DNA from: a virus
Virus record (IMG/VR): IMGVR_UViG_3300009788_000305
Span: 1-23,463 of that record
Length of the DNA: 23,463 nucleotides
Reading direction: 5' to 3' (one strand)
Part shown: positions 7,974-15,975 of the stretch, piece after piece
How the letters are laid out: each line of letters starts with the position of its first letter
Position numbering within the stretch: position 1 is the stretch's first letter
Translations under genes and position numbers: made by a program
The notes under the pieces: model-generated
Database searches by the model: none
Seen by the model: the letters and a program-made list of their open reading frames with translations, nothing else
Told to the model about the DNA's origin: nothing

Positions 7974-8088
7974 AATTAAATTCCTTTCGTTTATGAATTT
8001 TTATAAACTCTTCCCAAATTTTTTCATAGAGGGCATCCGATTTCCTCATTTCCGCAATAAATCTTGGTACTTTTTTGTTATTTGACAT
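7927..8088 (-). CDS. possible small charged protein (53 residues)
   Basis: An open frame between the coat terminator and the 68-residue gene: MSNNKKVPRFIAEMRKSDAL then YEKIWEEFIKIHKRKEF. The first 40 residues look like a normal helical, charged protein and fill the otherwise empty 7974-8144 gap. The last 15 residues lie inside the start of the next gene (47-nt overlap). I see no convincing ribosome site before its ATG, and it lies just beyond an intrinsic terminator, so it may not be translated. It is reported as tentative. Confidence 0.4.
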   Translation of the reverse strand: MSNNKKVPRFIAEMRKSDALYEKIWEEFIKIHKRKEFNYGSIMYVQRDRSKTF

Positions 8089-8101
8089 AAAAACTCATTT
8101 T

Positions 8102-8130
8102 AAAAAGAAGGGGGTGAGCGTCCCCACCCC
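8102..8130 (-). terminator. intrinsic terminator after the coat gene
   Basis: On the minus strand GGGGTG (8125-8130) and CACCCC (8111-8116) form a 6-bp GC-rich stem around an 8-nt loop, followed by CTTCTTTTT (8102-8110). This is a good Rho-independent signal 14 nt past the coat stop codon. It would reduce transcription of the tail genes relative to coat. The alternative pairing GGGG/CCCC gives the same conclusion. Confidence 0.7.
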
Positions 8131-8144
8131 ATTCAATGTTTAGA

Positions 8145-9452
8145 TTAGGTTTGGCTACCCAAAATGACACCACATTTCTGCGGTACCAGGATATTGGCAG
8201 CACACCAGGCCGTGAGTCGATACTTCGTATCCAGGGTGAGGATATCTGTATTTCTCAACAGAATTAACTCGATCCCTGAATCCGTTATATCCCGAGCAAC
8301 AGCAACACCACTCCCTTCCATATCCAAACCAGAAAGACTGCCATGCACAATCTCGACAGCATCATTGGTAAAGAAAACGCTGGCTCGTTGCGTAACAGTA
8401 TTAAGAAAGACGATTGCCTGGTTGTTAGCGGCACCCGTAGTGCAGTTGGCATATTCTGTCTCTGCCTGTGTGCCACCGTCCAGCGCGATAAGAGCCGGAG
8501 TGATTACCCAGGTTTCGGCACCTATTCCATCGCCTGTGGTAGATACGATGCGGAAAGTCTGGAGTTTCCCAGTGCTTTCCTTGGTGATCATATTCACACC
8601 AAATACACCGGCAATAGTGAAGGCATCGCCTTCCTTAACCGCATTGGTTCCGGTATCAACAAGCAGATTCATAAAGCGATTATCGACAGGTTTGGCATTC
8701 GGTGTGCCGGCATCATTACCCTGTGGAATATGCTTTTGAACTGCAACTTGATTGGTTAAATAGCCGGTTCCACTGGCACCGCCAGCCACAACGATATTGG
8801 GCATCGTATTACCTTTGAACGTATCAAAACCAGCAATCATAGGAAGCCGGTTACGCTCCAAGGCAGCTATCGGGATTTCATTCAACGTCCGAGGACTTAC
8901 CTGGAGTTGATTGGCAACCGCATTGCTGATGAAAGGTTCCAGAAACATACTGCGAGGTTCCATCATATCAATACCGCGAATAGACATTTCAGCCTCGCAC
9001 TGACTGAGCTGGGTATAACTCGTAAGTGCCGCAGATTCCTTGATAAAAATACCACCCTGTTTTGCAGTAAGTTCCTTGATTTTCTGATCTACATCAGAGG
9101 AAATCTTGCGGATAACCCCTTTCAGTTTCCGGTCCCTGGAAGTAGCATCATTCAAATCATTGGCATTCAATTTGAACGTGCTATTAATAAAGTCTGAAGG
9201 TGCAGCTACATTTGAATTCAGACTTGAAGGAACAGAAAGTGCCGTAACATCAGTAAAAGCACTGACGGTTCGACCTTGTGAAGATGCGGAAATATCGTCA
9301 GTAGGACGCCATACCGTATTAGAAGATTGCTCACCTTCTGTCTCAGGCATTTTGTACTTGGGAACGATTTTCCCCATCTCATTTGCATTGTTAAAGGTCT
9401 TGATCAAATCATTGAAAAAGACTTTTATACTTTTTGGTAATGAACTTGCCAT
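8145..9452 (-). CDS. major capsid (coat) protein, P22 gp5-like
   Basis: A 435-residue protein (P22 gp5 is 430). Motifs line up with gp5 in order: QSSNTVWRPTDD (gp5 'RSSNTIWMPVE') near residue 43; NSTFKLNANDLNDATSRDRK (gp5 'FFQLRADDLRDET') near 88; PNAKPVDNRFMNLLVD (gp5 'VNVDNRFATVTL') near 250; RASVFFTNDAVEIVHGSLS (gp5 'TNVFWADDAIRIVSQPI') near 355; and the ending TDILTLDTKYRLTAWCAAN (gp5 'GDISTLSGLCRIALWYGVN'). The stretch after VDNRF, where gp5 has its inserted I-domain, is present at similar length. The protein assembles the icosahedral shell with the scaffold encoded just upstream. A perfect AGGAGG 8 nt before the ATG and a terminator after the stop fit very high expression. Confidence 0.93.
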   Translation of the reverse strand: MASSLPKSIKVFFNDLIKTFNNANEMGKIVPKYKMPETEGEQSSNTVWRPTDDISASSQGRTVSAFTDVTALSVPSSLNSNVAAPSDFINSTFKLNANDLNDATSRDRKLKGVIRKISSDVDQKIKELTAKQGGIFIKESAALTSYTQLSQCEAEMSIRGIDMMEPRSMFLEPFISNAVANQLQVSPRTLNEIPIAALERNRLPMIAGFDTFKGNTMPNIVVAGGASGTGYLTNQVAVQKHIPQGNDAGTPNAKPVDNRFMNLLVDTGTNAVKEGDAFTIAGVFGVNMITKESTGKLQTFRIVSTTGDGIGAETWVITPALIALDGGTQAETEYANCTTGAANNQAIVFLNTVTQRASVFFTNDAVEIVHGSLSGLDMEGSGVAVARDITDSGIELILLRNTDILTLDTKYRLTAWCAANILVPQKCGVILGSQT

Positions 9453-9517
9453 TGTAGTGCCCTCCTGGGACTTTGATGGACCATCCGTGGTCCACTACGT
9501 TTATGTTTTAATACCCG
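9453..9517 (-). promoter_or_regulatory. coat leader: strong Shine-Dalgarno with hairpins
   Basis: The 65-nt gap between scaffold and coat holds AGGAGG (9461-9466), a perfect 6-bp inverted repeat TGGACC/GGTCCA with a 6-nt loop (9477-9494), and a longer-range pair GTAGTG (9493-9498) with CACTAC (9454-9459) that would close a loop around the ribosome site. The two stems share two bases, so the small hairpin would be shortened if both form. There is no T-run, so this is not a terminator. A role in coat translation or mRNA stability is inference. Confidence 0.45.
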
Positions 9518-10468
9518 TTAAACCTTCTTGATTCCGACGCCTCTTTTCTCGGCCTGGGCTTCAATCTCCCTGGCTCTGGCAAAGTTGTCAGACTCAATTG
9601 CGTTGTCAAATTCCTTCTGCAGATTATTGGTCGATACAGGAGGATTGCCATTAGCAATTTTACTTTCCGGATCAGCAGGTATTGTGGATTTGGTTTTAAC
9701 TTTTACCTTCGCAGAAAGTTTCCCCAGTTCCATTACACATTTAAAAGCATCGCCATTATCAGCAAGTCTCCGGATGCGTAGTGCCTCATCAGGGTTTTTC
9801 CCTAACAAATAGGCAACTTCAGGGGAATTATCACAGTTTTTAACAAGCTCGTTGAATACATCATCACCCAATATCTTGATGGCGTTATCTTCCATCTCCT
9901 CAAAGTCAGACACCTTCAAATCCGAAGCCCTTTCATAATGCCTGGACTTACTTTGCTGAAGGTTATCCTGTTGAGTGTGCAGATTCTGGGAATTGGCAGA
10001 CTGTTTCTGCACTTCCTGAATCTGCTGGTTGACCATCTGTTGATTAGATTTCTGGTAGAATTCATTAATCTCTTTAATGTAAAGAGGATCATGCACTCCG
10101 TCCGGAAACCTGTTCAAATCATTGGGATCAGGTTGAACCAATTGGGGCGCCTGGTTGCCTTGAATTGCTTGCAAAGCATTCTTATAGGCTTCCAGTTCTA
10201 TTTCGGCCTTCTCTGCCCGTTCGTTTGATTCAGCAATCTGAGCGTTCTTTCTGTTTATCCTGTGACTAAACTTGTTTCTGCCTTTTTTTGAAGGTTTCGA
10301 ACCTTCATCTCCTTCTAAAACAATTTCAGATTCTTGATCTTCTTCTTTTTGGGAAGGTTCACCCGATTCATCAGTTTGCCCACCGTCTCCAGTTTGCTCA
10401 CCTTCTTCTAGGTTGGTATCAGTATCTAATTCTGTTTCTTCTGGATTCGCTTCTAATTCTGTTTCCAT
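9518..10468 (-). CDS. capsid scaffolding protein
   Basis: A 316-residue protein (P22 gp8 is 303). The N-terminal 60 residues are extremely acidic, with DTDTNLEEGEQTGDGGQTDE as an example. Residues 60-110 are a basic-to-helical region (KKGRNKFSHRINRKNAQIAE, then NERAEKAEIELEAYKNAL) likely to form a coiled coil. A Gln-rich helical stretch follows (about 135-175). The C-terminus is helical with basic residues (RAREIEAQAEKRGVGIKKV), as expected for the coat-binding end of a scaffold. It sits immediately before the coat gene, exactly where scaffolds lie. A GGAG ribosome site (about 10477-10480) precedes the ATG. Scaffolds diverge quickly, so the call rests on composition and position. Confidence 0.8.
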   Translation of the reverse strand: METELEANPEETELDTDTNLEEGEQTGDGGQTDESGEPSQKEEDQESEIVLEGDEGSKPSKKGRNKFSHRINRKNAQIAESNERAEKAEIELEAYKNALQAIQGNQAPQLVQPDPNDLNRFPDGVHDPLYIKEINEFYQKSNQQMVNQQIQEVQKQSANSQNLHTQQDNLQQSKSRHYERASDLKVSDFEEMEDNAIKILGDDVFNELVKNCDNSPEVAYLLGKNPDEALRIRRLADNGDAFKCVMELGKLSAKVKVKTKSTIPADPESKIANGNPPVSTNNLQKEFDNAIESDNFARAREIEAQAEKRGVGIKKV

Positions 10469-10527
10469 GATATCTACTCCTTTCAGAGTGGTTACGGTTT
10501 AACGCTTCGTTGAGCGAAAGTTACTTC

Positions 10528-11304
10528 TTATAAATTTGTCCATGAAAATCCGGTATGTTTATTTTTAAAATAATTGCCAAGGTCGTTCTTTTCAGAATCG
10601 GAAAGTGCCTTATCATATACAGCAAAATCATAGAATTTATAATTCGCCGGGAAACTACCACCTGTGCGTCCACACATTGTTAGGCCATTCTGCGTATTAA
10701 CTCCAGCATTCCCAGTTATGGTTGATCCCCCATCCAAAACAAACTTAGAGGCGGCGCCATCATAAGTTAAAATAAAAATATGTTTATTCAGGTCAGGCGT
10801 GCCAACATCAAATCCTGTATTACCGAACAATTGCCAGTTATTAGTACCCATCGCTAAAAAGGCATTATCATCTTGTCCTGTACCCGTATCAAATACCCAA
10901 ACGATAGCTTGATTTGTCACAGCTTGAGCGGCAAAAGCGTAAGTAAGAGGTTGAGATTTGGCTCCTCCCGCATAAGTTGCAACATCCAAAAAATGATCAA
11001 CCCCGTCAAAATTAATGAATGGCGTTGGATCTGTAGTCGTATCATAAAGCGGTCTGTCGGCAGCATTGGTCTGGGTCACATGATTTGCATTTACACTTTG
11101 ATCGTTCCATTGATCGACATCCCCGCTAACAGTTGACACGTTTTGCCCAGCATCCCACCAACCAATAATGTTGCTTATAGATAAGGGATCGAAAGCCGGG
11201 ACTACACCGGCAACCTCTGGGCCAAAAGCATTTCCAAACGCATTGCCAAAAGCATCACCAAAGGGTGGCCTGTTATACGGAACTGTGTTAAAAAACTTTG
11301 TCAT
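10528..11304 (-). CDS. LamG/ConA-like lectin-fold virion protein, copy 2
   Basis: A 258-residue paralogue of the preceding gene. Residues 1-20 are identical between the two (MTKFFNTVPYNRPPFGDAFG), followed by four-residue AFGN repeats. The body has the pattern of concanavalin-A/LamG-like jelly-roll domains: IIGWWDAGQNVSTVSGDVDQ and WNDQSVNANHV, then RPLYDTTTDPTPFINFDGVD, and later FILTYDGAASKFVLDG. It ends LGNYFKNKHTGFSWTNL, like the paralogue's IGNYEANKFGLTWTDI. Such domains bind sugars or proteins on virion surfaces. Placed between portal and scaffold, it is probably a capsid decoration or attachment protein. The start lies 6 nt after the previous stop, with no strong ribosome site, suggesting coupled translation. 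Confidence 0.7.
   Translation of the reverse strand: MTKFFNTVPYNRPPFGDAFGNAFGNAFGPEVAGVVPAFDPLSISNIIGWWDAGQNVSTVSGDVDQWNDQSVNANHVTQTNAADRPLYDTTTDPTPFINFDGVDHFLDVATYAGGAKSQPLTYAFAAQAVTNQAIVWVFDTGTGQDDNAFLAMGTNNWQLFGNTGFDVGTPDLNKHIFILTYDGAASKFVLDGGSTITGNAGVNTQNGLTMCGRTGGSFPANYKFYDFAVYDKALSDSEKNDLGNYFKNKHTGFSWTNL
11222..11304 (-). repeat. diverged direct repeat encoding the shared lectin-protein N-terminus (copy 2)
   Basis: The first about 83 nt of this gene match the first about 83 nt of the upstream paralogue (11999-12081), 777 bp away. The 20 leading codons give identical residues despite several silent differences. This is a remnant of a tandem gene duplication and a possible recombination point. 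Confidence 0.75.
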
Positions 11305-11310
11305 TTTAAG

Positions 11311-12081
11311 TTATATATCTGTCCAGGTTAACCCGAACTTGTTTGCTTCATAATTTCCGATCAAATTCTTTTGAACATTTGTTGGTTCGCTGTCATAAAC
11401 AAGTGCTTCAAAGACCTCTATATTGGAAAATTGACCTCCTCCTCCAGCAACCGCTCCAAAGTTAAAACCTGATAAAGTTTGACTTCCAACACTCCCGTTT
11501 AGGATATCAGGAAGTCCTTCATAAAACGATTTACTACTATTCACATTAAAAACGGTCATATTTAATCTTCGCGTGTTTATTGGGCCAGGATCTGAAGGAC
11601 TTGTTGTAAACCCTCCTGCAAAATAACCTGTTTGACCTCCGGTTGGTTGAAATTGATTTCTATTACCTGAAGCTATGCCAGAATAAAAACAACCATTGTT
11701 AACGATAGACGGTAAGGAATAAACAATAATTATTGTATTGGGTTGCGTTAATGGAGAACCAAAAGCCATCGTCTCAATAAAATTATCACTCCCATTAAAT
11801 CGAACAAAAGGTGGTGATCCCGCCACGAATAAAGGTTGATTGGTCTGTGTTGCCTGCGCCAAATCATTCCCATTTCCGCTTTGGTCAGCCCAACCCGCAA
11901 CATCCGATCCAGTTCCAAATGTTATTCCGAGAGCCGCATCATACCAACATATAAGATTGGGTACATCAGCAGGAGTAAATGCTGCAACGCTACTTTTCCC
12001 GAAAGCCTTCCCGAATGCAATTCCAAAAGCATCTCCAAAAGGGGGCCTGTTATATGGAACTGTATTGAAAAACTTTGTCAT
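11311..12081 (-). CDS. LamG/ConA-like lectin-fold virion protein, copy 1
   Basis: A 256-residue protein beginning MTKFFNTVPYNRPPFGDAFG then IAFGKAFGKS. The body has the recurrent LamG-like pattern PNLICWYDAALGITFGTGSD, VAGWADQSGNGNDLAQATQT, NQPLFVAGSPPFVRFNGSDN, with strands such as NTIIIVYSLPSIVNNGCFY. The ending LIGNYEANKFGLTWTDI closes the fold and is shared with copy 2. The common N-terminus probably anchors both to the same virion partner while the lectin domains have diverged, which would give two binding specificities. The ATG overlaps the stop of the 106-residue gene by 4 nt (ATGA). The family call rests on the W-x-D-x-SGN-x-N / P-x-F-x-G-x-D pattern; the ligand is unknown. Confidence 0.72.
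   Translation of the reverse strand: MTKFFNTVPYNRPPFGDAFGIAFGKAFGKSSVAAFTPADVPNLICWYDAALGITFGTGSDVAGWADQSGNGNDLAQATQTNQPLFVAGSPPFVRFNGSDNFIETMAFGSPLTQPNTIIIVYSLPSIVNNGCFYSGIASGNRNQFQPTGGQTGYFAGGFTTSPSDPGPINTRRLNMTVFNVNSSKSFYEGLPDILNGSVGSQTLSGFNFGAVAGGGGQFSNIEVFEALVYDSEPTNVQKNLIGNYEANKFGLTWTDI
11999..12081 (-). repeat. diverged direct repeat encoding the shared lectin-protein N-terminus (copy 1)
   Basis: This is the partner of 11222-11304. It includes the phenylalanine-glycine region, where the tetrapeptide AFG plus one variable residue is repeated. Confidence 0.75.
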
Positions 12082-12398
12082 GCTCTCGGTCCCGTATTAA
12101 GGAAAACTCCTACTGCTGGGGTTGTTGCTATTTTAGTCACCCCAATAGTCATCGGTGAATTGATGGCTACGGTGTTGGTGGTTGAGTTAAATATAACAGC
12201 CGATCCAGCTTGTTCTACGGGTATAAAAGTATCCCCTCCATCTGCGCTGATGCTGATCGTAACGGTGCCTGTCGTTATCCCATTACAAAACAAAGTAGCG
12301 GGTAAAGCCTCCTGCCTGATCTTAACTGCTACATTTACCGCTACCGCGAGCAAAGTAGGTGCGATGAGTACTTGTGAATCCTGTGCTGGGAAACCCAT
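12078..12398 (-). CDS. small beta-rich virion protein, unknown function
   Basis: A 106-residue protein, almost entirely alternating hydrophobic and Thr/Ser residues: APTLLAVAVNVAVKIRQEAL, GTVTISISADGGDTFIPVEQ, then NTVAINSPMTIGVTKIATTP. The pattern suggests a beta-sandwich. It has no signal peptide. The segment TVTISISADGGDTFIPVEQ resembles the 'S.DgG.tf..v' strand found in phage structural proteins and propeller blades. It lies between portal and lectin-fold genes, with its stop overlapping the next start. A capsid decoration or fibre-base role is a guess from location. Confidence 0.65.
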   Translation of the reverse strand: MGFPAQDSQVLIAPTLLAVAVNVAVKIRQEALPATLFCNGITTGTVTISISADGGDTFIPVEQAGSAVIFNSTTNTVAINSPMTIGVTKIATTPAVGVFLNTGPRA

Positions 12399-12415
12399 GA
12401 TTTAGTCCTTTCTTT

Positions 12416-12601
12416 TTATTTAAGTGGCAATGGGCGCCAAATCTGCCATTCTCTAGGCGCTCCTGCGTAACTCTCTCCGGGGGGCGCTCCTGCGTAACCC
12501 ACTCCAAGAGGATTAATAACAGGTGTCAATTCAGCTATTTGTATCCGCAATCTGAGAACTTCATTCTCTAACTTCAAATATTCTTCTTCAGTTCGCATCA
12601 T
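12416..12601 (-). CDS. small coiled-coil protein with a 9-residue repeat
   Basis: A 61-residue protein just after the portal gene (8-nt gap). Residues 4-27 (TEEEYLKLENEVLRLRIQIA) form a heptad-like helix. The C-terminal part has a tandem 9-residue repeat, GYAGAPPGE then SYAGAPREW, which corresponds to a 16-bp perfect DNA repeat spaced 27 bp apart. No family is recognised. The coiled coil suggests oligomerisation. Translation is likely coupled to the portal gene. Confidence 0.65.
   Translation of the reverse strand: MMRTEEEYLKLENEVLRLRIQIAELTPVINPLGVGYAGAPPGESYAGAPREWQIWRPLPLK
12456..12498 (-). repeat. 16-bp direct repeat, 27-bp period
   Basis: ggcgctcctgcgtaac occurs at 12456-12471 and again at 12483-12498. 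The spacing of 27 bp keeps the reading frame and produces the YAGAP repeat of the 61-residue protein. Confidence 0.85.
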
Positions 12602-12609
12602 TTATTCCT

Positions 12610-14721
12610 CTATTGAAGTGGTAATCCTGATACGTTTTCGAATAAACTCTGTTGAATCTCCGATTCTATTTTATCTATATCTGCGGCGGTCTTCGCATTA
12701 GTGAGGGGCAGTTCTCGGACAATCTTCTCCGTTTCTGCCGCTTTCTTCTGAGCCGACGCCAGGTTATCGGCAACCTTGGAAGTGCGCTCTTCTGCCTCTG
12801 ACTCAGCCTGTTTGGCAAGCGATTCTTCCAGGTTTGGTCCCTGTTCTGCCTGCTCGGCTTCTGCCTGCGCTTCTGCAAGGAATTTCTCATCTTCGTCATT
12901 TTCAGGTTTAATAATTCCTTTCAAGAGCATGGACTGTCTCACCATTTTCTTGAGTGTTTCCATTCCGGTTCCCTGCGTCAATGTGATAAGGGCTTCCATT
13001 GCAGGGTCCAGATATTTCTCGCCACCCGGGATACCTTTGGCCAACTCAATAAATCCTTTGATATTCTCCACGCTTTCTTCCCGCTGGCTTTCAAAGGCCG
13101 GTCCCACATCAGCATAAGCCTTGAACTTCTTATCCTTGAATATATTACGCTCCTCAAACTGGTTGTCTTCCTCATTGAATACCGTTTCCCCTACCGTCCG
13201 GAGTCCTCGAGTCCCATCCTTCGCCAAGGTCCGAATCAAATCATCGGCATTCGTGATCTCACTCTTGATCGATTGATACACGGTGCCTTCCCATCTTTTA
13301 GCCTGGATCACGTTATCCATCATGGGTGCGGTGTTCATATTCATGCGTTTGATAACCTGCTGGATAGCTTTGCCCGATGCGTCCGGATTCAAGGTATCGA
13401 CATCAACGGCACCAGTCAGCGCATTAATATAGTTGGGGATGATATCAATGAGCTTGCTGGTGTTCGGATCGAGTGGTTTCCCCTGCGTGTAGGCGATATT
13501 CTGAGGACCGGAAATAATATCCCCTGTTTTCGGGTTTATCTTATCGTTCACATAAACAAAAGCCTTTTTGCTCGGGTCTTGCCATTGCTGTACCAACTCA
13601 CCGTTCGGGCTATCCAGTTGCCCCTTGCTGAAGATAGAAATACCGCCCTTATCTGACATAGCGTATTCCATAATCTGAGCAATCAGTACGTTATACATCC
13701 GTTGAGCATCTTTGAACTTGCGGACCAGGCCATACCAGCGTTCCTGCCCATCTGAATAGGATCGATAGCCATAAACCGTGATGACCGGTATCCACATTCC
13801 GGGGATTCTTACATCCTCTTCGAAGAATTCTTCCCCGTTGAATACTGATTTCAATATCTGTGGCCGGATGATTTCGCGCTCACCAATCTTTGTCAGCTTG
13901 GGATTGGTCTTGATTTCATCTTCTATTTCTTTATGCTGATTCTCCCAGAAATGGACGTTCTTGCCGCTTGCCAGGTCACGGTAACGAAACAATATTTCCT
14001 TTTTCTTGATACGTTCATACCGTTCAGCTACCCGGATAATGGCTTCACTGTTGGAGTTATAGTTGAACTCCTCCCGATTCACAGGAGTGAAGACCGTGGA
14101 CAATGAGGCATCAGGATAAAGCCTTTCATACGCTGTCTGGGTGTATTCGGTCAGCACTGTAATCCAGTTGGCATCTGATTTGTTGGGCCGTTTAGCCGAA
14201 GCATCGGTGAACACGCTGTTGTAAGGGTTGACTATCTCATCCCACACCACAATCTGCTTCTCGTTGTTTTTATCGGAATTATCCTCAAACTCTGTGCGGA
14301 GTTTATAAGCCCCGAACCCGGTATCCGCTTGCTCGGTGATCGCCATGTTGAAAGCGATATCACCATTCCCCTCTTTATAATCAGCGCGGTAAGCATCATT
14401 CAGGAGTTTGGCATCATCATCTGTCGTGGCCTTATCATCAGGCTTGAAATCCACACCGATATCATTTTCGAACACTTCACCCACATACCGGTTGCGATAC
14501 TGGGAAATCATATCGAGTTCAGGCTTGGCGCGGTTGGTGAATTGGATTCCGAACTCACCCTCCCATTGACCACCGGGAACATTGATGAACCGGCTGTCCT
14601 CATTGGCCTGGTCGCGCTGTTCATTGATAACCTGGGCATCATTGGTCAAGTCCTTCTTGAACTTTTCCAGCTTGTTAACATCACCTAAACGGCGATCAGT
14701 TTCTTTGTTTTCTTCTGGCAT
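12610..14721 (-). CDS. portal protein, P22 gp1-like
   Basis: A 703-residue protein (P22 gp1 is 725). The N-terminal segment FINVPGGQWEGEF and the following RAKPELDMISQYRNRYVGEV are hallmarks of P22-type portals ('QW....r..RP.l..N.i...v..v.ge'). Then come DFKPDDKATTDDDAKLLNDA, a mixed wing region with WDEIVNPYNSVFTDASAKRP, and the stem/crown part containing ALTGAVDVDTLNPDASGKAI. The C-terminal 110 residues are a highly charged helix (EAQAEAEQAEQGPNLEESLA), reminiscent of the P22 barrel. Twelve copies form the DNA channel at one vertex and dock TerL. It follows TerL by 3 nt, as in P22-like phages. Confidence 0.9.
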   Translation of the reverse strand: MPEENKETDRRLGDVNKLEKFKKDLTNDAQVINEQRDQANEDSRFINVPGGQWEGEFGIQFTNRAKPELDMISQYRNRYVGEVFENDIGVDFKPDDKATTDDDAKLLNDAYRADYKEGNGDIAFNMAITEQADTGFGAYKLRTEFEDNSDKNNEKQIVVWDEIVNPYNSVFTDASAKRPNKSDANWITVLTEYTQTAYERLYPDASLSTVFTPVNREEFNYNSNSEAIIRVAERYERIKKKEILFRYRDLASGKNVHFWENQHKEIEDEIKTNPKLTKIGEREIIRPQILKSVFNGEEFFEEDVRIPGMWIPVITVYGYRSYSDGQERWYGLVRKFKDAQRMYNVLIAQIMEYAMSDKGGISIFSKGQLDSPNGELVQQWQDPSKKAFVYVNDKINPKTGDIISGPQNIAYTQGKPLDPNTSKLIDIIPNYINALTGAVDVDTLNPDASGKAIQQVIKRMNMNTAPMMDNVIQAKRWEGTVYQSIKSEITNADDLIRTLAKDGTRGLRTVGETVFNEEDNQFEERNIFKDKKFKAYADVGPAFESQREESVENIKGFIELAKGIPGGEKYLDPAMEALITLTQGTGMETLKKMVRQSMLLKGIIKPENDEDEKFLAEAQAEAEQAEQGPNLEESLAKQAESEAEERTSKVADNLASAQKKAAETEKIVRELPLTNAKTAADIDKIESEIQQSLFENVSGLPLQ

Positions 14722-14724
14722 AAT

Positions 14725-15975
14725 TTACCAACCTGTAGAGGCCCGTTCAGGCACTCCGTAGTTAAAGTTATCTTCTTTCTTTTGGGTCAATGATGGGAAT
14801 AACTCAGTAAACGCCCAGACCAGAGCATCACATCTATCCGGTGAGCCTTCCCCTTCATACCCTCCTGCTGTCATTTTGCACATCTGGTCCTCTAATTCGT
14901 TGAACGTGCCAACATGGGAAACACGCCCGGTCTTATACAATGCGCTGATTGGCTCGGCTCGGACATGCTTCCCTTTGGTTGCTCTAACCTCCCTGATTGG
15001 CAGACCAGGGCGAATAGAATCAAGCGTATGCCTTACCATATCCCCGCCTTGATTAATCTCGATTACGATACAATCAGCCTCATGCTCATCATAGGCAGCA
15101 ATGGTGCGAGTGGCCCACTGTTCCGGTGAGCCCTTCAAAGACCAGTCAGCCAATACATAACCACGCTGATCAGATCCTATACCCGCGACAATAATCCCAT
15201 GCTCATCACTGTGTTCTTCATTGGATATAGCAGGGTCAACAGCAACCACGACCCTACCCATTTCAGGGAGTTCATGCCTGCGGTGAGCGTGTAATGTCTG
15301 CCGATCCCAGATAGCACCGATAGCCGTTGGTTCATATTCACCCAACCAGATATGAGCGTAGCGGTCTGGGTTGTTCTTCAAATCATATTGTCTTTCTTCT
15401 TCCAGAACAGCAGGGAACCAGGGGTTATCTTGATACGTTGTCTTGATAACCAACGCACTCTTGGGGGGTTCCAATCCCCTGAATAAAGAATCAACAGGGT
15501 CACTTGCGTTTCGCGGATTCCAGGAACACCATATCTCTGAGTTATCCTTCCTGATTGTCGGCCTGAGATATTCCATTGAGCGTTTAGAGGATGTCTGAGC
15601 TTCTTCCACCCATGCCACATCGTAGCCTTCCAATGATTTAATCGATTCAGCAGTATGGTCCTGCAATCCCTGGAAAGAAATGATTCCCCTGCCAGGTGTT
15701 TCAATGCTGTCATTCATTACCCTGAATTCATCCCTCAACCTAAAGCGGTCTATCTTATCCTCAATCAACCGTTTAGCCGATTCTTTCAAGGACTTCTGCA
15801 CTTCCCGAACACAGACCATCCTGAAGCCCGGTTGCATCAATGACCGTTCAATCCCCAACTCACTGAAGAAATGGGACTTCAACGCACCACGACCACCATA
15901 AATGGCCTTGTATCGGCTGGGTTCCAGCATGGGTCGGAGAACCTTAGCTGTCTGAATTTGTAGGGTTGCTGTCAT
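14725..15975 (-). CDS. terL: terminase large subunit (TerL)
   Basis: A 416-residue ATPase-nuclease that packages DNA into the head. The ATPase part has a Walker A-like loop GGRGALKS (27-34) and a Walker B segment EGYDVAWVEEAQ (116-127), followed by the coupling stretch WCSWNPRN (149-156). The nuclease part has VVVAVDPAIS (Asp247), CIVIEINQGGD (Glu306) and a final PDRCDALVWAF (Asp383), the usual acidic triad, with KGKHVRAEPISALYKTGRVS between. In the P-loop the usual small residue before Lys is Leu32, which is unusual. The length is shorter than P22 gp2 (499). The ATG has only a weak ribosome site and follows a 107-nt untranslated stretch with repeats. Confidence 0.92.
   Translation of the reverse strand: MTATLQIQTAKVLRPMLEPSRYKAIYGGRGALKSHFFSELGIERSLMQPGFRMVCVREVQKSLKESAKRLIEDKIDRFRLRDEFRVMNDSIETPGRGIISFQGLQDHTAESIKSLEGYDVAWVEEAQTSSKRSMEYLRPTIRKDNSEIWCSWNPRNASDPVDSLFRGLEPPKSALVIKTTYQDNPWFPAVLEEERQYDLKNNPDRYAHIWLGEYEPTAIGAIWDRQTLHAHRRHELPEMGRVVVAVDPAISNEEHSDEHGIIVAGIGSDQRGYVLADWSLKGSPEQWATRTIAAYDEHEADCIVIEINQGGDMVRHTLDSIRPGLPIREVRATKGKHVRAEPISALYKTGRVSHVGTFNELEDQMCKMTAGGYEGEGSPDRCDALVWAFTELFPSLTQKKEDNFNYGVPERASTGW

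Noticed and set aside
8164-8739. 191-codon open frame on the plus strand
   Set aside because: It is antisense to the well-supported coat protein and lacks any recognisable domain.
10500-10527. Possible terminator hairpin after the second lectin-fold gene
   Set aside because: Only a 4-bp CGCT/AGCG stem can be drawn and there is no T-tract.
11836-12405. 189-codon plus-strand frame
   Set aside because: It spans parts of two minus-strand genes (lectin-fold copy 1 and the 106-residue protein) in antisense. It has no recognisable features.
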